A stretch of 64,000 nucleotides of DNA from JAWLBY01 sp041687455. Lineage in GTDB: Bacteria > Pseudomonadota > Gammaproteobacteria > Xanthomonadales > Xanthomonadaceae. Below are positions 17,597 to 30,856 of the stretch, piece by piece. Positions within the stretch are counted from its first letter, which is position 1. Each line of letters begins with the position of its first letter. The translations under genes were made by a program, and so were the position numbers. The notes beneath the pieces are model-generated. The model was not told the DNA's origin. It worked only from the letters and a program-made list of their open reading frames with translations, and ran no database searches. The stretch covers positions 124,001-188,000 of the forward strand of contig JAWLBY010000002.1 of assembly GCA_041687455.1 (NCBI GenBank). Direction: 5' to 3'.

Positions 17597-18082
17597 ATGA
17601 CTGACAAGCGGCTCACCCACGTCGACAGCGAGCAGCGACCGACGATGGTCGATGTCGGCGACAAGCAAATCACCCGACGCATCGCGCGTGCCCGTGCCGA
17701 AGTCGCGTTTCCACCGGAAGTCGCTGCGCAGTTGCGCGCGGCCGAAATGCGGGTCGCGAAGGGTGCCGTGATCGATACCGCAATCATCGCCGGTACGCTG
17801 GCGGTCAAGCGCACCCATGAGCTGATTCCGTTCTGCCATCCACTGCCGATCGACGGCTGCCGGATCGAACTCGACTGGTTGGACGACTGCACGCTCGGTG
17901 TCGACTGCGAGGTGCGGGTCGACTACAGGACCGGCGTCGAAATGGAGGCGTTGGTCGGCGCCAACCTGGCGGCGCTGACCGTCTACGACATGTGCAAGGC
18001 GTTGTCGCACGCGATCGAGATCCGCCGGGTGCGGTTGCTGCACAAGCGCGGCGGCAAGAGCGACGTCGACGCCGGCCAATGA
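17597..18082 (+). CDS. moaC: Cyclic pyranopterin monophosphate synthase
   Basis: MoaC converts the MoaA product (3',8-cyclo-GTP) to cyclic pyranopterin monophosphate in molybdenum-cofactor synthesis, in the cytosol as a hexamer. The 161-residue length is typical. Signature blocks are complete: MVDVGDKQITRR, ELIPFCHPLPI, GVEMEALVGANLAALTVYDM, and the catalytic Asp and Lys in YDMCKA, followed by LLHKRGGKS. The upstream frame is open, but the ATG at 17597 gives the normal N-terminus. No other moa gene is nearby, so it is a lone member of its pathway here. Confidence 0.95.
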   Translation: MTDKRLTHVDSEQRPTMVDVGDKQITRRIARARAEVAFPPEVAAQLRAAEMRVAKGAVIDTAIIAGTLAVKRTHELIPFCHPLPIDGCRIELDWLDDCTLGVDCEVRVDYRTGVEMEALVGANLAALTVYDMCKALSHAIEIRRVRLLHKRGGKSDVDAGQ

Positions 18083-18107
18083 GGCCGCCGTCCCGCCGCG
18101 ACGTCGT

Positions 18108-18150
18108 CGCCCGCCATCCCGGCGAACGACGCGATCCATTCGAATTCCGG
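18108..18150. repeat. Degenerate CATCCCGGCGAA repeat
   Basis: CATCCCGGCGAACGACGCGA followed by TCCATTCGA resembles the better-formed copy at 55193-55220 (CATCCCGGCGAAAGCCGGGA, TCCATTTGA). The hairpin arms are decayed here. It fills the gap between convergent moaC and the CusF-like gene. Confidence 0.45.
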
Positions 18151-18215
18151 ATGCAGGTCCGAGGCGAGCGCCGGGCGCTCGCCGCACATCACGCTACCCG
18201 CAGCAACGCAGTACG

Positions 18216-18716
18216 CTAGTCGTTGTCGTCCTGCTGCTGCGACAGACGGTCGCCCGGCTGTTCGTTGATCTCGCGGATCAGATAGCGGTTGTTGCCGGCG
18301 TCGACGAACGCGAACTGGATCTGGTCGCCCGCCTCCAGGTTCTGGAGCTGCGAGGCGTCCTGGACCTCGAACGTCATCGTCATCGCCGGCCAGTTGAGGC
18401 TGGCTACCGGCTCGTGCTCGATCGTGACGGTGCGGCTGTTGCTGTCGACCACGGTGATCGTGCCGGTCGCCTTGTGCGCCTGCATGCCGGACGTGTCCGG
18501 TTGTGCCATGCCGGTCGTCGTCGTGGTCGTCGTGGTCGTGTCGGTCTGCCGGGTCGGCTGGTACTGGCTGGTTGCCGGGGGCTGTTGCTGCTGCGCCGGC
18601 GTCGTCGTCGTGGCCGGCGGCGTCGTGGTGACGGTGGTTTCCTCGCGATCGCGCTCGCAGCCCGCCAGCAAGCCCAGGCTGAGACTGAGTGCCGTGATCA
18701 GGATTCGATGGGTCAT
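18216..18716 (-). CDS. CusF-like periplasmic copper/silver-binding lipoprotein
   Basis: This 166-residue protein has a lipoprotein signal (ALSLSLGLLAGC, modified Cys at about 19). A long low-complexity Thr/Gln/Pro linker includes nine consecutive Thr. A C-terminal CusF/CopB domain carries the metal motif HEPVASLNWPAMTMTFEV, where His, Trp and both Met match the Cu(I)/Ag(I) ligands of CusF. The second ATG (18716) is preferred because GGAG lies six bases before it; a first ATG at 18728 lacks this. No CusCBA efflux genes are nearby, so it may act alone as a periplasmic buffer. Confidence 0.8.
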   Translation of the reverse strand: MTHRILITALSLSLGLLAGCERDREETTVTTTPPATTTTPAQQQQPPATSQYQPTRQTDTTTTTTTTTGMAQPDTSGMQAHKATGTITVVDSNSRTVTIEHEPVASLNWPAMTMTFEVQDASQLQNLEAGDQIQFAFVDAGNNRYLIREINEQPGDRLSQQQDDND

Positions 18717-18959
18717 GACGGTCTCCAATGGTCGTGGGGTTCGGCGTGACGACGGTCAATGGTGGGCGCGCCAAGCTGTCAGCCGCCTGAAACCATCCGG
18801 CCCAAGGCCAGCGCAGGCTGAACATGGGGCGTGGCCCGGCATGGGCGTGCGTGGCGCTCGCGATCGCTGCGGCTCGGCGCCTGGACGGGGGCGGCCGCGC
18901 GCAGCCGGCTGCCTGATCGCTTACGATCGGCGGCCGGTGCCGGTGAGTGTTCATCAACC

Positions 18960-20501
18960 ATGAAGCGTGTCGTTGCCGCAGCAGTGATTGCCGGAATCGT
19001 CGTGCTGCTGTCGCGGATCGCCGGCGGCCCGATCGCCGATGTCGCGCTGCCGGCCGCGCCCGAGTCCGGCGGTGGCGATGGCGGGCCGCACCTGGTCGAT
19101 GCCGACTGCTGGTTCAGTGATGGCTGGTGGCGGCGCAGCCGCTGCGGCTGGCTGTATCCGACGATCCGCGACGGCAGTGGTGAAGCGGCGGCATTGCCGG
19201 TCGTCGTGTTGCACCGGCAGCGGCTGTACGGCGCAAGCCGGCGCGCGACGGTGTACCTGATGGGCGGCCCGGGCGGTGCCAGTTACCTGTACAGCGATGC
19301 GATCGCGGCCTGGCGCGACTGGCAGGACCGGCTCGGCCTCGACCACGACCTGGTGCTGTACGACCAGCGCGGCACCGGCGCGGCCTGGCCGCCGATCGGC
19401 TGTCCGGAGCTGGTCGACGTCGATCGCGCACAGCTCGGTTCGGCGCTCGATCCGGATTCGCTGTGGCGCCAGTACGAACAGGCGTTGCTCGAGTGTGCCG
19501 AACAGGTGCCGGCAGAGGATCGGGCGGCCGGGTTGTATTCGACCCGCACCGCGGCGCGCGACCTGCGCGATCTGCTCGACGCGCTGCGCCGGCAGTACGG
19601 CTACCACGAGATCGGCATCTACTCGGTGTCGTACGGCACCCGGCTCGCGATCGAGGCGCTGGCCGACGCAGCGGAAGTCGACGCGGTCGTGCTCGATTCG
19701 ATCTATCCGCCGGCGGTCGACCTGAACCTCGGTTTCGCCGACAGCTTCGCGGCGATCCTGGCGCGGCTGCAGCAGCGATGTCAGACCCAGCCCGACTGTG
19801 CACGGTTCGGTTCGCTGCGCGACAACCTCGACGCGGCGCTGGCACGGGCCGAGCGCGAGCCGGTCACGCTGACCTTCGATGAGGAATGGCTCGACGCGCC
19901 GCAGCCGGTACGGATCGACGCGGCGACGCTGCTCGGGCTGGTCGAGCATGCCCTGTATGCGGACACCGACGCCGCCGGACTGCCGCAGCGGCTGGCCGAG
20001 GCCGCGACCGGCAGCTTCGGTCCCGAGTGGCGCGTGCTGATCGCCGAATGGCTGTGGCTCACGCTCGATCCCGACTTCAACATGCTGACTCACTGGCTGA
20101 TCGAATGCCGCGACAACGCGCGGCTCGATCCGGCCCGCGAGGCCGACGTGCTGGCCCGCCATCCGGCCTGGCGAGCGGCGCTGCAGAGCCCGGCCGCAAG
20201 TTTCGCGCTGTGCGACCGACTCGGCGTGCCGGCCCGGCCGCTGGCGTCGCGGGTGCTGCCGCAGCCGACACTGGTGCTGGCCGCCGACTTCGATCCGCGT
20301 ACGCCGGCCGACCTTGCCTTGCCGGCGGTGAGCGCATTCCCGGCCTCCGAGGTCATGCGGCTGCCGATCGCCGGCCATTCGGTGGTCGATTACGACGACT
20401 GCGCGGCGCGCGCAGCCGGTGCGTTCCTCAATTCGGGCGGTCGCGCGATGCCACTGCGCTGCGGCGACGCCGGAGCGCCCGGGGCCGCGGCCGGCCGCTG
20501 A
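18960..20501 (+). CDS. Alpha/beta hydrolase, TAP-like (tripeptidyl aminopeptidase family)
   Basis: This 513-residue exported hydrolase has an N-terminal membrane or signal helix (VVAAAVIAGIVVLLS). The oxyanion-hole region is VYLMGGPGGASYL, the nucleophile Ser lies in IYSVSYGTRLA, the acid Asp is likely in LAADFDPRTP and the His in AGHSVVDYDDC. The C-terminal block matches the TAP-like domain found in secreted prolyl or tripeptidyl aminopeptidases. Several Cys pairs (CWFSDGWWRRSRCGW, RCQTQPDC) suggest disulfides and an extracytoplasmic site. Peptide substrate is inferred. The gene converges with gltD. Confidence 0.8.
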   Translation: MKRVVAAAVIAGIVVLLSRIAGGPIADVALPAAPESGGGDGGPHLVDADCWFSDGWWRRSRCGWLYPTIRDGSGEAAALPVVVLHRQRLYGASRRATVYLMGGPGGASYLYSDAIAAWRDWQDRLGLDHDLVLYDQRGTGAAWPPIGCPELVDVDRAQLGSALDPDSLWRQYEQALLECAEQVPAEDRAAGLYSTRTAARDLRDLLDALRRQYGYHEIGIYSVSYGTRLAIEALADAAEVDAVVLDSIYPPAVDLNLGFADSFAAILARLQQRCQTQPDCARFGSLRDNLDAALARAEREPVTLTFDEEWLDAPQPVRIDAATLLGLVEHALYADTDAAGLPQRLAEAATGSFGPEWRVLIAEWLWLTLDPDFNMLTHWLIECRDNARLDPAREADVLARHPAWRAALQSPAASFALCDRLGVPARPLASRVLPQPTLVLAADFDPRTPADLALPAVSAFPASEVMRLPIAGHSVVDYDDCAARAAGAFLNSGGRAMPLRCGDAGAPGAAAGR

Positions 20502-20516
20502 CTGCCGCGAGGTCGG

Positions 20517-21940
20517 TCAGCGCCGCGCGGTGGCGTGCCGACCGAGCAGCATCCGTGCGATTGCGTCACCGGCGTCGCGGCCGTCATGCACCGCGGTGAC
20601 GACCAGATCGGCGCCGCGCACATTGTCGCCGCCGGCGAAGATGGCTGGCCGCGATGTCTGGCCGGGCAGGCTGCCGCTGATCAGGATGCGCCCGGCGGCG
20701 TCGAGCGCGACGCCATGTTCGGCCAGCCAGGCCGGCGGACTGGGGCGGAACCCGAACGCCTCGATCACGACATCGGCCGCCAGTACGCGCTCGCTGCCGG
20801 CGACCGGTTCGAAGCGCAGCCGGCCGGCGGCATCGCGCGACGCTGCCGCTGTCTCGATCAGGCGCACGCCACGCACGGCCGCGTCGCCTTCGATTGCCAG
20901 CGGCTGGCGATTGAACAGGAAATGCACGCCCTCGTCGCGGGCATTGGCGACTTCGCGGCGCGAACCGGGCATGTTCGCTTCGTCGCGCCGATAGACGCAG
21001 TGCACGTCGGCGGCACCGAGTCGCACCGCGGTGCGCACGCAATCCATCGCGGTGTCGCCGCCGCCGAGCACGACGACCCGGCGACCACGCAGGTCGAGCA
21101 GCGGATCGTCGGCTGCGCCGCTGCCGAGCAGCCGACGCGCATTGGCGATCAGGAACGGCAGCGCCGCGCCGACTCCGGCCAGGTCGCGGCCGGGCAGGCC
21201 GCCATCGACGGCGCGGGTCGCACCGGTGCCGACGAACACCGCGTCGAACTCCATCAGCAAATCGGCGAAGTCGACGTCGCGGCCGACCTCGGAATTCAGC
21301 ACGAAGCGAACTCCCATCGCCTCGAGCACTGCGCGGCGTGTCGCGATGACCTGCTTGTCGAGCTTGAACGGCGGGATGCCGAAGCTGAGCAGGCCGCCAA
21401 TTTCCTCGTGGCGGTCGAACACGTGCGGCTCGATGCCGCGCCGGGCGAGTCGGTCGGCGCAGGCGAGGCCGGCCGGACCGGCGCCGATCACCGCGACGCG
21501 GCGGCCGCTGGGCGCGACGCCGTGCAGGTCCGGCCGCCACCCCTGCCGGAACGCCTCGTCGACCAGATACTTCTCGATCGCGCCGATCGTGACCGCGCCG
21601 AAACCATCGTTCAGCGTGCAGGCGCCTTCGCAGAGCCGGTCCTGCGGACACACGCGGCCGCAGATCTCCGGCAGTGGATTGGTCTCGTGCGCGAGCGCCG
21701 CCGCTTCGAGCAGTCGGCCCTCGCGAACCAGCTTCAGCCAGTCCGGGATGTAGTTGTGGACCGGACACTTCCACTCGCAATACGGATTGCCGCAATCGAG
21801 GCAGCGCGCGGCCTGTTCGCTGCTGTGCGCCGCGGTGGCCGCCGCATGGATCTCCTGCCAGCCCTGCGTGCGGATCGCCACCGGCAGTTCGGCCGGCGTG
21901 CGCCGCGGCACGTCGAGGAACTGGAACGGTTTCGTCGCCA

Positions 21941-21941
<1 letters not shown>
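20517..21941 (-). CDS. gltD: Glutamate synthase small subunit
   Basis: GltD is the FAD-containing beta subunit that passes NADPH electrons to GltB for glutamate synthesis. At 474 residues it has the expected length. N-terminal [4Fe-4S] cysteines are present in CLDCGNPYCEWKCP and CGRVCPQDRLCEGAC. The FAD site is AVIGAGPAGLACADRLARRG and the NADPH site is VVVLGGGDTAMDCVRTAVRLG. A second FAD-contact block (GRILISGSLPGQ, IFAGGDNVRGADLVVTAV) closes the protein. Its ATG overlaps the gltB stop (TGATG), so the subunits are coupled. Confidence 0.95.
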
Positions 21942-26410
<4,469 letters not shown>

Positions 26411-26580
26411 CGATGCCCCGGCAATGGCATTCCGCACCGCGTTGGTGCGCCTGACTGCCATCCGTGGCCGAGCGGGCAGGGCGGGCCTGCCGTATCGACC
26501 CGACTACAGCACACCTGCTGCAGCGCCGCAATGCGGTGGCGTATGGATGCCGACCGGTGGCCGCCTGGTTCCTTCAAGCT

Positions 26581-26624
26581 GTTTAGGAGAGTACGATCCG
26601 CTCGTCTAAGCCGTTTAGGTGAGT
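26581..26624 (+). promoter_or_regulatory. Candidate PadR operator: two GTTTAGG(A/T)GAGT repeats
   Basis: GTTTAGGAGAGT (26581-26592) and GTTTAGGTGAGT (26613-26624) match at 11 of 12 bases with a 32-base period, about three helical turns. CTAA-GCCGT-TTAG forms a small inverted repeat across the second copy. The second copy also supplies the Shine-Dalgarno AGGTGAG of padR, so a bound repressor would also cover the ribosome site. Autoregulation is inferred from the usual behaviour of PadR regulators. Confidence 0.5.
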
Positions 26625-26630
26625 CGCGCG

Positions 26631-26978
26631 ATGCGTCCGTCCTGTCCGGTGCTGCCCGGCACCCTCGATCTGCTTGCGCTGAAGGCGATTTCGCTCGGTG
26701 CCGAGCACGGTTACGGCATCCTGCAGCGGATCCAGCGCGCCTCCGGCGGCGTGCTGGCGATCGAGCAGGGCGCGCTGTACCCGGCGCTGTACCGGCTCGA
26801 GAGCCAGGGCCTGGTCAGCGCCGACTGGGGAATCTCGGAGAACAACCGACGCGCCAAGTTCTACCGTCTGACCGAGGCCGGGCAGCGCCGGCTGGCCGGT
26901 GAGCTGGCCGGTTGGCAGCGCCTGGTCGATGCGATGCAGGCGGTGCTGGCCGCCACGCCCGAGCAGGTCCGGCCGTGA
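26631..26978 (+). CDS. PadR family transcriptional regulator
   Basis: This 115-residue winged-helix repressor has LPGTLDLLALKAI, EHGYGILQRIQ, then the recognition region LAIEQGALYPALYRLESQGL and the wing SENNRRAKFYRLTEAG, all standard PadR. The ATG at 26631 follows AGGTGAG by seven bases; a GTG at 26619 lies inside the putative operator and is less likely. Its stop overlaps the permease start as GTGA. PadR regulators next to ADOP-type permeases are a recurring pair, which suggests it controls that gene. Confidence 0.9.
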   Translation: MRPSCPVLPGTLDLLALKAISLGAEHGYGILQRIQRASGGVLAIEQGALYPALYRLESQGLVSADWGISENNRRAKFYRLTEAGQRRLAGELAGWQRLVDAMQAVLAATPEQVRP

Positions 26979-29605
26979 GCACCCGGTGGCCACGGATCCG
27001 GCTCTGGTGGCGCGCGCTGGTCGGCCGTCGGCGCTTCGAGCGCGAACTCGACGAGGAGCTGGAATTCCACCGGCTGACCCGGGTCGACGAGCTGCTGGCC
27101 GCCGGCATCGCCCCGGCCGAGGCAGAACGCCGGGCCCGGATCGAGCTCGGCATGACCGAATTGCATCGCGACGGTTGCCGGCGCGCGCGCGGGCTGACAC
27201 TGGTCGACGCCGTGTCCGGCGATCTGCGCCATGGCCTCGGCAGCCTCCGTCGCAGCCCCGGCTACACGACGACCGCGGTGCTGGTGCTGGCGTTGCCGAC
27301 CGCGGCGATCCTGCTGCTGGCGGCAATGTTCGATGCCTACGCGCTGACCGATCCGCCGATCGAACGGCCGCGGCGCTGGGTGGCCGTCGAAGGCCTGAGC
27401 CAGCAGCTCGGACCGATCGGGCTGTGGAGCGCCGCCGAGGCCGAGGTGCTGCTGGAGCGTCCGCCGGCGGCATTCGAAGGCCTGTACGCGAGTCGATCGG
27501 TCCGGCTCGCGCTCGACACCGGCAGTACCTGGAGCGGCTTCGGCGAAGCGGTGTCGAACAACTACTTCGAGCTGCTCGGGATCCCGCCGCTGCGGGGGCG
27601 TCTGTTCGCCGCCGGCAGCGAACGGCGCGACCGCGGCGGCATCGTGCTCAGCGAGAAGGGCTGGCAGCGGCTGTTCGATGGTCGGCCGGACGTGGTCGGT
27701 CAGCGACTGCGGGTCGGCGGGCGGAGCTTCGAGGTGATCGGCGTCGCCGGGCGCGGCTTCAGCGGGCTGTCGTCGTGGGCATCGCTGTACTGGATCCAGC
27801 ACGGCGACTACCGGTTGCTGCAGCCGGACGAGGCCGCGCTGGCGCAACTCACTCAGATCGGCGGGTTCCTGCATGCCGATGCCGGGCGCGCCGAGGCGGC
27901 GCAGTCGCTGAGCGCGATGGCGATCGCGGCGACCGCGGAACGCGAAGCCGATGCGCGGCTCGGCGCCGTCCGCGTGCTCGCGCAGCGCGGCCACCTGCGT
28001 CCGGGCGATCTCGACGAAGCGTTGCTGGCGGCGGTGCCGGCCGCGATCGCGGTGCTGGCGCTGCTGCTGGTCTGTTCGGCCAATCTCGCCAACCTGGTGC
28101 TGGCGAGATTTGCTGCGCGGCGGCACGAACTCGCGCTGCGCGCCGCGCTCGGCGCCTCGCGGACCCGTCTGATCGGCCCATTGCTGGCCGAGTGCGTGCT
28201 GATCGCGATCGCCGCGTCGCTGGTCGCCTATCTGACCGTCGTGCTGCTGTTCGGCCCTGCGCATGGTGCGGTATTCGGATTGCTGTCCGAGTTCGGCATC
28301 GACCTGATCGATGTCTCGGTCGGCTGGCGCGTCTGGGCCACCGGCCTGCTGCTGTCGCTGGTCGCGGCAGCGAGCTTCGGCGGCCTGCCGGCGCTGCTGA
28401 TCACGCGTCCGTTTGCCGGTGGCCAGCGCCAGCCAGACGCAGCGGCGCTCAGGCGCGCCAATCCGGGACGGCTGCGCGGCGCGCTGATGGTCGGGCAGAT
28501 CGCGGTCAGCGTCGTGCTGGTGGTGGTCGCCGGGCTGATCGCAGCCAATGCGCGGCTGCAGGAGCGCATCCCGCTCGGGTTCGATCCGGCGCGGATCGCC
28601 GCGATCGGCGTCGCCGCGGACGGACTCGGCGAGCGGCTGGCGCAACGCTTGCGCGAGCTGCCCGAAGTCGAGGCGGTCGGCGCGGCCGCGTTCACGCCGC
28701 TGATGCACCGGCCGCTGCAGGTGCCTGCGCTGGTCGATGGTCGCAGCGAGCCGGTGATGTTGCGCTGGGTCGATCCGGGCTATTTCGATGTGCTCGAGCT
28801 GACGCTGCAGCGCGGCCGGCGCCTGACGCGCGGCGACCTGCCCGGCGCAGCGGTGGCGGTGCTGTCACGCCGGACTGCCGAGCGGCTGTGGCCCGGGCAT
28901 GACCCGCTGGGCCGGCTGCTGCCGCTGGCCGAGCCCGATCCGGCGCGCCCATACGGCATCCCGGCGCGGGTCGAGGTGGTCGGCGTGGTCGACGATGTCG
29001 CCAGCGGCTGGCTGCTCGGCGGCGTCGACCGCAGCGCGGTGTACCTGCCGATCGCGCTCGATGCCGCCGCGGCGGGCAGCCTGCTGGTGCGCCTGCGGCA
29101 CGGCGGTCCGACCGCGCTCGACGCGGTGCAGCGGCGCTGCATCGACGTCGCACCGCAGCGGCAGTGTCAGCCGTTGCTGCTCGAAAGCGCGCTGCGGTTG
29201 CAGAAGGTGCCGGTGCTGCTGGCCGGCTGGGCGGCGTCGGCGCTCGGCTGGTCGGCGCTCGCGATCAGTTGCATCGGCCTGTACGGGCTGGTCGGGTTTC
29301 TGGTCGTACAGCAGCGCCGCGAGATCGGCGTGCAGCTCGCGCTCGGTGCGACCGCCGCCACCGTCGTGCGGACGCTGATGCGGCGCGCCGGCCGGCAGAT
29401 CGGCATCGGCCTCGCGATCGGACTTCCGCTGGCGTTCGCCGCAGCGCGAGCGGTCGCCGCGCTGACCGAACACGTGCGCACATTCGATCTGCGCGCCTTC
29501 GTGCTGGAGCCGTTGCTGCTGGTGGCGGTGGCGCTGCTGGCCGCGTGGTGGCCGGCGCGGCTCAGCACGCGGATCCCGCCAAGCGAGGCACTGCGCAGCG
29601 AGTGA
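26975..29605 (+). CDS. ADOP-type ABC transporter permease (MacB/FtsX fold, duplicated)
   Basis: This 876-residue membrane protein starts at GTG. The N-terminal cytoplasmic helix (RRRFERELDEELEFHRL) and LRHGLGSLRRSPGYTTTAVL are hallmarks of the Acidobacterial duplicated orphan permease family. Two MacB periplasmic domains (about 95-330 and 500-700) are each followed by FtsX-type membrane blocks (RHELALRAALGASRTRLI; RREIGVQLALGATAATVV), and the end is the typical PSEALRSE. No ATPase gene is adjacent, which is usual for this orphan family. Substrate is unknown. Confidence 0.85.
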   Translation: MSTRWPRIRLWWRALVGRRRFERELDEELEFHRLTRVDELLAAGIAPAEAERRARIELGMTELHRDGCRRARGLTLVDAVSGDLRHGLGSLRRSPGYTTTAVLVLALPTAAILLLAAMFDAYALTDPPIERPRRWVAVEGLSQQLGPIGLWSAAEAEVLLERPPAAFEGLYASRSVRLALDTGSTWSGFGEAVSNNYFELLGIPPLRGRLFAAGSERRDRGGIVLSEKGWQRLFDGRPDVVGQRLRVGGRSFEVIGVAGRGFSGLSSWASLYWIQHGDYRLLQPDEAALAQLTQIGGFLHADAGRAEAAQSLSAMAIAATAEREADARLGAVRVLAQRGHLRPGDLDEALLAAVPAAIAVLALLLVCSANLANLVLARFAARRHELALRAALGASRTRLIGPLLAECVLIAIAASLVAYLTVVLLFGPAHGAVFGLLSEFGIDLIDVSVGWRVWATGLLLSLVAAASFGGLPALLITRPFAGGQRQPDAAALRRANPGRLRGALMVGQIAVSVVLVVVAGLIAANARLQERIPLGFDPARIAAIGVAADGLGERLAQRLRELPEVEAVGAAAFTPLMHRPLQVPALVDGRSEPVMLRWVDPGYFDVLELTLQRGRRLTRGDLPGAAVAVLSRRTAERLWPGHDPLGRLLPLAEPDPARPYGIPARVEVVGVVDDVASGWLLGGVDRSAVYLPIALDAAAAGSLLVRLRHGGPTALDAVQRRCIDVAPQRQCQPLLLESALRLQKVPVLLAGWAASALGWSALAISCIGLYGLVGFLVVQQRREIGVQLALGATAATVVRTLMRRAGRQIGIGLAIGLPLAFAAARAVAALTEHVRTFDLRAFVLEPLLLVAVALLAAWWPARLSTRIPPSEALRSE

Positions 29606-29614
29606 ATGCCGAGT

Positions 29615-29644
29615 GACGCGCCGGCGCAGCCACGCCGGCGCGTC
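29615..29644. terminator. Bidirectional hairpin between convergent genes
   Basis: GACGCGCCGGCG pairs perfectly with CGCCGGCGCGTC across CAGCCA. The 12-bp stem lies exactly between the permease stop and the cyclophilin stop, so it can end both transcripts. No strong U-tract is present. Confidence 0.65.
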
Positions 29645-29653
29645 GGTGGCCGA

Positions 29654-30604
29654 TCAGTCGGCCGGGCAGGTGAAACCTGCCGGCACGGTCAGCCGCTGCA
29701 TCGACAGCGTGCCGTTGCCGAGTTTGGTCTGGTACGTGAACGTGCCGCTGTCGCAGTCGTCGAAGCGCAGCGTGATGCTGCCGACCTCGACATCGAACTC
29801 GACCTGGTCCGGATCGTAGGCATCGCCGAACTGGCCGCCCTCGGTGATCTGCAGCGGGATCGTCACGGCCGACGCACCGGCGTCGAACGTCGTGCCGCCG
29901 TTCATCCATATTTGGCGGCCGTCGAAATAGTCGAACCAGTAGACGATCGCGACCGGGCTGCCGTCGCCGCCATGCACGTTCGAGATCTCGACCGACAGTC
30001 CGCGACCGGTGTTGTCCGGGTCGTACCAGGAGCCGCTGTGGCTGTCCATGACCGGATAGCCATCGACCCGCCGGGCCTTGCGGATCAGCGTCGGCCGGAA
30101 CGGGATGTCGGTGCCCAGATGGTTGCCGGCGCTGTTGATCGCGGCAACGACCGACAGGCCGTGCACGACCCGCGCGAATACCGTGTAGTGGCCGTTCAGG
30201 CCGTTGCTGTTGTTGGCGGTGTTGATGAAGACCTGGGTGGTGCCGCTGCCGTAGTTCGGTTGGCCGGCGGCATTCGAGCTCAGCGCCATGCCGAGCGTGC
30301 CGGGCGCGTTGGCTAGACCGTTGGTGCGCTCGCTGACCACGGTCTGGCTGCGGACCCGCGCGGCTCCGTTGGCATCCTGGATGCCGGTCTGGATCACGAA
30401 GTTGCGCACCGAGCGGTGAAACACCAGCCCGTCGTAATGCTTGGCATCGACCGCCTGCAGCACGTGCGTGCTGGTCGCCGGTGCGCGCAGCGTGTCGAAC
30501 TCGACGATGATCGGGCCGCGGTCGGTATCGAACCAGACCAGTGGCCCGGCGGCGGACGCCAGGGCCGGCACCAGGAAGGCGAACAGCGCGAACGGCAGTT
30601 TCAT
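29654..30604 (-). CDS. Exported cyclophilin-type peptidyl-prolyl isomerase with extra C-terminal domain
   Basis: This is a 316-residue protein with a signal peptide (about 1-19, ending ALASAA). Residues about 22-180 are a cyclophilin domain: GLVFHRSVRNFVIQTG, GTLGMALSS, TQVFINTANNS and YTVFARVVHGLSVV, with the catalytic FHR present. Residues about 190-316 are a separate domain beginning GSWYDPDNTGRGLSVEI and VYWFDYFDGRQIWMNG. I know this module from unrelated secreted proteins of Xanthomonad relatives, but it has no established function. The isomerase presumably acts in the periplasm or outside. Confidence 0.85.
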   Translation of the reverse strand: MKLPFALFAFLVPALASAAGPLVWFDTDRGPIIVEFDTLRAPATSTHVLQAVDAKHYDGLVFHRSVRNFVIQTGIQDANGAARVRSQTVVSERTNGLANAPGTLGMALSSNAAGQPNYGSGTTQVFINTANNSNGLNGHYTVFARVVHGLSVVAAINSAGNHLGTDIPFRPTLIRKARRVDGYPVMDSHSGSWYDPDNTGRGLSVEISNVHGGDGSPVAIVYWFDYFDGRQIWMNGGTTFDAGASAVTIPLQITEGGQFGDAYDPDQVEFDVEVGSITLRFDDCDSGTFTYQTKLGNGTLSMQRLTVPAGFTCPAD

Positions 30605-30844
30605 GGGCGAAAGGACGGTAAACGGGGGGGGCTGCCTTTCTACCGGATCGACCGGCCGCGGCCAAGGGCTCGCGGCCGCGGTTGCGCCGGGCCGAACGAC
30701 AAAGACTGACGTGCGGTGGGCCGCGGCGTCGCGCGCGGCAGCCGATGCACGCGCGACCGTGCAGCGCGCGGTGGCGACGCGGGCCGCGGCGGCCGCGGTT
30801 CAGCCCCGCGCCACACCGTTGCCGACCGCTAACGCCGGCGTCGC

Positions 30845-30850
30845 TATGCT
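30845..30850 (+). promoter_or_regulatory. Candidate -10 box implying a leaderless mRNA
   Basis: TATGCT ends six bases before the lipid kinase ATG, and no Shine-Dalgarno sequence is present. Transcription would begin at or next to the start codon. Confidence 0.3.
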
Positions 30851-30856
30851 CGACTC

